From assembly GCA_024220525.1 (NCBI GenBank), contig JAMYWO010000001.1:154016-166906 (forward strand): a DNA stretch of 12,891 nucleotides. Reading direction: 5' to 3'. The DNA is from Cochliopodium minus. Lineage: Eukaryota; Discosea; Himatismenida; Cochliopodiidae. The notes below the pieces were generated by a model, which searched no databases, was not told the DNA's origin, and worked only from the letters and a program-made list of their open reading frames with translations. The position numbers and the translations under genes are program-made. Each line of letters starts with the position of its first letter. The first letter of the stretch is position 1. This document shows, piece by piece, positions 6,503 through 12,891 of this stretch.

Positions 6503-9500
6503 TTAAAAGCCCTAAAAAAAAAAATTTAAAAAAAAAAAAAGATTCAGTAAAATGAATGAATTAATTAATGAAAGAAAAAATGAATTACAGGAGGAGGTGG
6601 AGGAGGAGGAGGAGGGCCACCAAAGTCACCAGAAGGAGGAGGAGGAGGAGGACCACCACCACCATTATCAAAACCGTCACTAGGAGGTGGCGGAGGATTA
6701 CTTCCATTATCTCCTCCACTGTTTTGATTGTTGCTACTTCCGTTTTCGTTGTTTGTGTTGTTAGATTCATCGTTGTCTTCTTTTTTCTCTTCGTCGGGGA
6801 AGAGGAAGAAGACGCGGGCTCCGGAGAAGCAGTAGTTGAAGAGGTCGAACTCGGACTTCATTCTGTTGAGCTTCTCCATCGTCACGATCTTTGCTCTCGC
6901 TTCTTCCTTTGGTGCTGTCTGCATTTCCAACTGAACTTGCTTCATTTTCTCATCAAAATAAGTTTTGACGGATTCTAATTCAAAAAAAAAATTGTTATAA
7001 ATTAACCATAAAAATAAACAAAACACAAATAAAAAATAAATTATATTAAATTATTAAAAAAAATACGAATGATAAATAAAAATATTAATTTAAATTGAAT
7101 TAAGAAAAAAAATAAACAAAACACAAATAAAAAATAAAAAATAAATAAAATAAAAAATAAAATCAAGAATAAAAAATAAAAAAATATAAAAATAAAAATA
7201 AACAAAACAAATAATAAATAAAAAAATAAAAAAATAAAAATAAACAAAACAAATAATAAATAAAAAATAAAAAATTAATAAAATAAAAATTAATGAAATA
7301 ACAATGTCAATAAATTGGAATCATAAATTAAAAGTAAAGAAAAAATGTAATTACCTTGCCAATGTAAAGAATCTAATAACTCATATTGATCAAGAAGTTT
7401 GAGGATGTAAGCAACACCCAAAGCAAAGCCATCATCAGTGAACTTTCCCATCTCCAAGTCTCTTCCTTTCTTCATCTCCAACTTATCTTTGCAACGGATG
7501 ATGTGCTCCACATAGTTGATTGCGAGGGGAGGAAAAATCATGAAAAAATTTTGTAAATGTGCATTCTTAGGGTTTCTGAATTCTATGAAAAAAATAAAAT
7601 TAAAAAAATTGATAAATAATAAAATTAAAATTTAAAAAAAAATTAAAAAATTAGATAAAAATAAAGTAAAAAAATAAAATCAAAAAAATAAAATCAAAAA
7701 AATAAAATCAAAAAAATAAAATCAAAAATAAAAATAAATAAAAAAAAATAAAAAATAGAAAATAAAATGAAAAAATTGAAATAAAAATAAAATTGATAAA
7801 TAAATAAAATTATAAATTAAAAAAATTAAAAATTAAGATGAAAAATAAAAGTAAAAAAATTAAAAAATCAAAAACAAAAAATATAAATTTTTACCTTTTG
7901 CAAATACACCGACGAGAATTTTGAAGTAATCAGTACCTTCCGCAAAATTCTTGGAGAGATTTTCGATGATGTTGTCCAAGTTTTTGGCAGCCATGATGGT
8001 TTCCTCACTCAGGCCCGCTTCTTTGGAGTTTTCTTCGAAATTGTAAATAGATTGAAGATCTGGAACGAAACGGATTGCATTAGCAATATAATGGTGACCT
8101 CCTGATCTGTTTGGTTTTTTTTTTTTAAAAAAAAAAATAAAAATAAGATTTTATTTTAAAGTATTTATTTTAAAAAACTAAAGAAAAGTATTTCAAATAT
8201 TTTATTTTTTGTTGGTTTTTTTTTTTAATTATTTTTTTATTTTCATATTTTTTATTTTAAATATTCATTAAACAATTGATTTATTTTTGAATAAATTAAT
8301 TTTTGAAAAATTGGTATTTGTAATTAAGAATTTCTCTATCATGTCTACTTTAAATGATTTATTAATATTATATTTACCTAATCATTCTAATAAAACCCAT
8401 AGCATTACCAATTTCAGTGATGAGAACCCTAAACTGCTCGAGATAAGTGAGACCAGACTTGGTGACGCCAAGTTTCTTGATTTCCCTGTTGAAAATGTCG
8501 GCTCTTTCATAGGGATACTGGTTTTTGAGTGCTTCTTTCTTCTCTTTGAAGAATTTGTTATCTCTGAAAAGCCTGGACTTGATGTGATCGTCAAAAAGAA
8601 ATCCGTAGAACGTAGAAAATTTTTTCAACAGAAATTGATAAGTAAAGTTGACCTTGAAATAAAATAAAAATAAAAATAAAAATATTCAAGAAATAAAAAA
8701 ATAATAATTTAAATAATTTTGATCATAAAATAAAAAGTGAAAATAATATTAAAATAAAGAACAATTTTTAAAATGATAAATAATTAAAATTATTAATATT
8801 TATAAAAAAATATTAAAATTTATTTAAAAAATGTTAAAATAAAGTAAATGATGTTTTTTTTTTTTTAGTTTACTGTTGTGTTCATGATACCCATTCCGTG
8901 GGTTCTTATGGAGTTAGCCACAACGGAAACGTTTATGGTGTTCAGAGTTTTACTTTCGGAAGACTGTTCGATGAAGATTTGGTTGTTGAGATTGTAGTTG
9001 TAAAGAGAAACGAAAGTTTGGATCTTTCTCATGACCTCAAGTATATCCAAACCTAAAAAAAATTTCATATTATTTGTTAAAAATAAAAATAAAATGAAAA
9101 TTTAAAAAAATTTTAATAAATAAAAATGTAAAAATAATTTATTAATTGAAAATTTGTTAGTAAATATATCAAAGAATGGATCAATATCAATCAACATATA
9201 CAAATGATAATATGATTATATTCAATCAATGATCAATTTATATACCATCATATGTTGAAATATAAAAATTGATCCAAATTATTTTGCGCATATTAAATTC
9301 TTACAAAAAAATTTTCATTGCAGAAATAAAATAAAAATAAAAAATAAAAAATAAAATTAAAAATAAAGTTTAAAATTTATAATTGAAATTAAAAAAAAAT
9401 AAAAAAAGTTGAAAGAAAAATTTATTTTTACCTTGGTTCAAAGTTTTACTTGGTAAATGACTTTCTGTCAGTTCAAGACCGTACATTTCTCTTGCCAAGT

Positions 9501-12218
9501 TTCTCATTTCGGCATAAGTCCTCCAATTGTACTGAGCAACAGTGGTGAGATTGTAGAAGATGGTGTCCAAATAATGTTCCACAAACTGCTTGATGTTGAA
9601 AGTGGAGTCGAACAATCTGATGGGACGAACACGGATGAAAGGAGAAAGGTCCTTGATTTTGTCCTTAAAAGGGTTTCTGTCATTGACTTTCAAATGAACG
9701 TGGATATGAAACCTTAAATCAGATTCTATCTCGACACATAGTTTGTTGACGACGTTCTCCCTCAAGATCTGCTCGAGCTCTTTTTTGTAGTTGTCAATGA
9801 GGACCTCGGGTGGCTTGTGGACGGAAGTTTTGAGGATTGGGACGATGTCTCTCATTGCCGAATAGATGTACTGAATTTTGAAGGCATTTTTGGGATTGGC
9901 CCAGATGTAGTCGGTGAAATAAGGAGGGATGATGTATCTGTTCCAAAACAACAAAGAGGTGTCACAATACTCCACTATTTTGCTCTGCAAAGTTGCCAAG
10001 ACATCCAAGGATTTCAAGTGTCTCTTGGTGGTGTCGAGGTTGACGCCTTTCAGGACAGTCTTTTGGAAAAAGACGGACATGCAAAGTCTTGTGATGATAC
10101 GTCTTTCACTCGAAGCGTTACCACTCAACATTTGCAAAGCAAGTCCCACAGCTGCCAACATATCTAATTTTCTGTCATCTATTCTCCTGTCTTCTTCCAA
10201 AGAGATTTTGGTGGTGAGGAAAGATTGTTGCAAGAAAGTGTTGAGTTGCTGCAACATCAAGTTGATGGATTCTCCAATCATCGCTTTTTTCCTGTGGAAG
10301 GTGTTCTGGATCGCCTTTAATAATTCACAAAGTTGGCAAAGAGGAACGATGAAAGTAGATTTCAAAGGCGATTTGAGAGATACATGAGAAATCAACATTA
10401 TTCTGAACAACAAAGAAATATGTTCAGCCAAACTCAAACCCTGGTATTTTTTTTTTAAAAAAAAAAATTTTGTTTAATATTTATGAGTGACAATTTTTTC
10501 TAAAAAAAATGATAATTTTTTTTTTTTAAACCTCTTTTATAAGACCAATTCTACTTTTGATGATATCTTTTGGTTGCAAACGATTACCAAGGTTGGATTC
10601 CATTCTCACCATCCACACACTCGCTTGAAGATAGAGTTCCTTTGTTCTTTCCGCAATATTCTCATCAAGAAACTTCATCATTCCAACACGATAGTTGGTA
10701 GTGTCAGGGTTACCAACTGACCTCATCATAATACCACAGTTTTTGATGATGAAATCAGAAGGATGCATGAAAATGTTACCACAGAAATGAACAATAGGGA
10801 TCACTCTGTTAAAATCCCACAATTTTCTGAACTGCACCTTGTCTGTTTGTTGTGCAAAAATGTTGTAATAAAGTCCATGTAAAGTTAAAATCTGAAGGTA
10901 AACTCTTTCACTAGCATGAGTGTGTGTTTCTTTGATTAAAAAATTTTTTATAATAAAAAATATAAAAAAGAAGTTTAAATTATAATTAAAAAAATTTTAA
11001 CAAATTATAAATAAAGTGAATTTTACTTTCTTCATCCAATAAGTCTTGCAATATTTGTAAATTAGTTGCAAACTCTTTTCTAAAAGCTTCATTGTTCTTC
11101 ACTTCTACTACACCTGGAAAGTCAAACTCGAAGGAGACTGCGTCTTGGTAGATCAAACCAGAGAAGAGCTTTCCTTCTTGTCCGAGCAACAACTTTTCGA
11201 ATTGCAACAATTTTTCTCCATTGGTTTGATATTGTTCAGGATTTGATGAAATCAATTTGCTCATTCTTTTAAAAAAAAATGAATTAAAATTTATTTATAT
11301 GAAATATTATTTCTTTGTTTTTTGATTGAGATGATGATCATAAATTATTATATTGATGTGATTATAATTTTCTTGAAGTAATTATACCTTTTGTATTTTG
11401 CCCAATGTTCATGAAATAAATTATTTTGACCAATTACTTCATCCAATGTCACAAATATCATCAATAGATCTCCCATCGCTCTGAATACTGTGGTAAAATG
11501 CACATCTTGAAAGGTGGTTCTGTAAATCTTGCTTTTTCCAATGTATAAGGAAGCCAATTGGCACATCAAATTCTGCAAAACATTGTTACATCTGAAAACA
11601 AACTTCTCAAGGTCCACAATAAGAGAAATCATTCTTCCCATTTGGATTTGTACTTCTCCTTCTTTTCCATCCGAATATATCTCGTAACAAAGAAATGCTG
11701 GATAGAATTTAGTTTCAGCCTATGAATATAATGAATGCAATGATTAAATATATGATTGTATTTTGTTGAAAATATAATTATAATTCATATTTTTCAAAAT
11801 AAATAAATTTGTTTTTGAAATTTTATAAATGAAGCAGATAATAATTTGATTCATTAAATCTATATTCTCAATAATATGGATATTTTTGATCTATTGTAAA
11901 ATTGTTATAAATTCTTACAATTGATTTCAACTTCTTTATTTCTTGGCATAGTGATGAGAATACAATTATGATTTTACTGAACAATTTATTGTCTGTTTTT
12001 GCCAATTCAATAATTGCAGTTTGTTCATATGGCTTTATATCCAGCTCAATAGGATCAGTATCAAAATCCCATACTTTGGATAATGATTCATCAATAGTTT
12101 GTTCGATCATATGAAGATCTTTTGCATATTTCTTGATGAATTCCTTTTCTTTTTCCAAATGTCTTTCTTTTAGAAAACTATTACTTCCATCATCAAAAGG
12201 ATCATACTCATACTTCAT
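6503..12218 (-). CDS. WASHC4: WASH complex subunit 4 (SWIP), essentially complete
   Basis: Ten exons join in phase: 12218-11919, 11719-11388, 11265-11027, 10929-10532, 10440-9432, 9052-8874, 8652-8378, 8106-7895, 7582-7355 and 6974-6589. They encode 1,186 residues. Termination is either by splicing to 6511-6503 (Gly-Phe-stop) or by read-through to TAA at 6567-6565. Size matches SWIP (about 1,170 residues in animals). Recognisable conserved segments in order are [19 protein letters not shown] near residue 50, WMVRMES near 370, [13 protein letters not shown] and [17 protein letters not shown] near 700, [20 protein letters not shown] near 810, [16 protein letters not shown] near 905, and [19 protein letters not shown] near 1030. 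SWIP is an alpha-helical scaffold of the pentameric WASH complex, which activates Arp2/3 on endosomes. The oddity is its tail: after the usual last helix (SGARVFFLF) come an acidic, Asn-rich linker and three proline tracts (residues about 1151-1186). The start ATG follows the divergent intergenic region. Confidence 0.95.
6589..6696 (-). other. Poly-proline tail of the SWIP protein
   Basis: Residues about 1151-1186 consist of runs of 5, 6 and 9 prolines separated by [10 protein letters not shown] and SGDFGG. The preceding linker (6697-6765) is rich in Asn, Ser and Gly. Proline runs spaced by Gly/Asp/Phe resemble profilin-binding or SH3-binding tracts of formins and of WASH itself. On the plus strand this is a GGA/GGT-rich simple sequence, so tract lengths may vary or be mis-assembled. 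Confidence 0.85.
6975..7354 (-). repeat. SWIP intron with duplicated A/T-C repeats
   Basis: The 380-base intron is A-rich on the plus strand. The string AAATAAACAAAACACAAATA occurs at about 7012 and again near 7110. A related 42-base period with AAAATAAACAAAACAAATAA occurs near 7195 and 7237. The reading frames across it are translations of low-complexity DNA. Confidence 0.7.
7667..7735. repeat. 14-base minisatellite in a SWIP intron
   Basis: The unit CAAAAAAATAAAAT repeats perfectly at 7681, 7695 and 7709, with a partial fourth copy at 7723 and a partial copy before 7681. It lies in the intron 7583-7894. Confidence 0.8.
9053..9431 (-). other. SWIP intron with an imperfect inverted repeat island
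   Basis: Both ends of this 379-base intron are A/T low-complexity. The centre (about 9160-9330) is mixed sequence. Within it, TGGATCAAT at 9177-9185 and TCAACATAT at 9191-9199 face ATATGTTGA at 9250-9258 and ATTGATCCA at 9268-9276. This forms an inverted repeat of about 100 bases that could be a decayed MITE or a hairpin in the pre-mRNA. Confidence 0.5.
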
Positions 12219-12492
12219 TTTTTCTAAATCTCTTCTACTTTTTTTTTTATTATTGAATTATCCATTTTTCTTTTCAATGAATAAAACAATATTGGGAATG
12301 ATGAGCCAAATGTTGAATTTTGAAAATGCAATACAAATTCTCTTTTTTCAAATCACACAAAATGAATTTTCTCAAGAAAATTCAAAAAATTTTGAAAAGA
12401 AAATAATGCTAAATTGAAATATGCAATTAATACACCCACATTGGAAGATCTATTTGATTTAGAAGAAAATTTTCAAAAAATAAAAAAATAAA
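12219..12492. promoter_or_regulatory. Divergent intergenic region between SWIP and an unknown gene
   Basis: The start codons of SWIP (minus, 12218) and of the unknown gene (plus, 12493) face away from each other across 274 bases, so both promoters presumably lie here. No TATA box or other motif stands out from the A/T background. The possible small ORF at 12277-12491 occupies most of the interval, which leaves little free upstream sequence if it is real. Confidence 0.45.
12277..12491 (+). pseudogene. Possible small ORF interrupted by one frameshift
   Basis: From ATG at 12277 a frame of 46 codons reads MNKTILGMMSQMLNFENAIQ and onward to TGA at 12415-12417. A second frame, open from 12396 to TAA at 12489-12491, reads INTPTLEDLFDLEENFQ near its end. 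Both stretches look like ordinary protein more than translated simple repeat. They overlap in an A-rich stretch (12396-12414) where a single missing base would make one 71-codon frame. The stop ends one base before the next gene's ATG at 12493. It could be a tiny gene with an assembly indel, a decayed gene, a leader ORF, or chance. No homologue was recognised. Confidence 0.3.
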
Positions 12493-12876
12493 ATGAGTTT
12501 CGAATTGTTTGAAATAAAAGAGTATGATATATTGCCAAGATTCGATGAGATTGTTATATCAAAAGATATCTTGAAATCAATGTTGATTTGGCCATTTGAG
12601 AAAGTGTTGTTCAAAGACGAGAAAGAGGGAAGTGAAATGATAATGGTTGCAAAGCCTGTGATATCAAATGAAAAGGATAAAATGGGAATAAGCTCATTTT
12701 TCCATCAATATTTGAGAAATAGAGGAATAAAAAGAGGATCTCTAAAAAAATTGTTAATTAAAGATCCGATGGTATGTAGAAAGATAGTATTTGAGTGTAT
12801 TAATTCAGATGAGAATGATCAAGAGTTATATGATAAATGGAATGAATGGATTTTCAACAAGACAATATCGAATCTA
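12493..12876 (+). CDS. Unrecognised gene, first exon (continues beyond window)
   Basis: ATG at 12493 opens MSFELFEIKEYDILPRFDEI and stays open for 128 codons to a strong donor, GTAAGT, at 12877. The product is a charged, mostly helical-looking polypeptide with a hydrophobic strand (MLIWPFEKVLF) and a basic segment (RNRGIKRGSLKKLLIKD). It has no signal peptide or membrane segment and no motif I can assign. The frame remains open to the window end, but GTAAGT fits the intron pattern here better than continued coding. The upstream in-frame TAA at 12477-12479 supports this ATG as the start. Codon use is more A/T-rich than in the SWIP 3' exons. Confidence 0.7.
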
Positions 12877-12891
12877 GTAAGTTATAAATCA

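Noticed and set aside
6568-6978. Plus-strand Arg-rich frame of 136 residues
   Set aside because: Its RRRR/TTTT composition is the antisense translation of the proline codons and linker of SWIP's last exon.
8287-8667. Plus-strand frame of 126 residues
   Set aside because: It is antisense to SWIP exon 8652-8378, which contains the conserved [11 protein letters not shown] segment.
9457-10387. Three plus-strand open frames of 86-152 residues
   Set aside because: They are antisense to the long SWIP exon 10440-9432, whose minus-strand translation matches conserved SWIP segments.

Overview
This looks like nuclear DNA from an AT-rich, intron-rich protist. Exons are moderately GC-rich. The introns and intergenic DNA that separate them are nearly pure A/T, often arrayed as (T6A)n or (A5T)n. 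GT-AG introns are frequent, mostly with GTAA donors. The standard stop codons TAA and TGA end the reading frames, and a gene for a WASH-complex subunit is present. I cannot name the species. No prokaryotic operon signals, CRISPR arrays, tRNAs or rRNAs were seen.

Layout. (1) 128-2202, plus strand: the 3' part of a beta-sandwich protein resembling the C-terminal region of TRAPPC11/Gryzun, in six exons. (2) 2400-3046, plus: only the last two exons of an AAA+ ATPase, most like AFG2/SPATA5L1; the Walker A and B exons are absent. (3) 3708-3096, minus: the last WD40 blades of a beta-propeller protein, converging on (2). (4) 3985-4768, plus: the C-terminal half of a T4 Rnl1-like RNA ligase, without the catalytic-lysine exon. 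The head-to-head space between (3) and (4) is an A/T tandem array containing an unresolved base (n at 3856). (5) 5957-4982, minus: a small two-exon C2HC zinc-finger protein. (6) 12218 to about 6503, minus: an essentially complete WASHC4/SWIP gene in ten or eleven exons, about 1,190 residues, with an unusual Asn-rich then poly-proline tail. (7) 12277-12491, plus: a possible frame-shifted small ORF. (8) 12493 to the window edge, plus: the first exon of an unrecognised gene divergent from SWIP.

How it fits together. The SWIP gene is the best-supported feature. The WASH complex drives Arp2/3-dependent actin assembly on endosomes. The TRAPPC11-like protein would belong to ER-Golgi trafficking, but nothing here indicates coordinated regulation of the genes. 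Genes 1-4 each lack an expected part exactly where heptamer or hexamer A/T arrays lie. I read this mainly as repeat collapse or mis-joining in the assembly, not as real gene truncation. The 5958-6502 interval carries a MITE-like element with terminal inverted repeats and a flanking direct repeat, plus a second degenerate copy.
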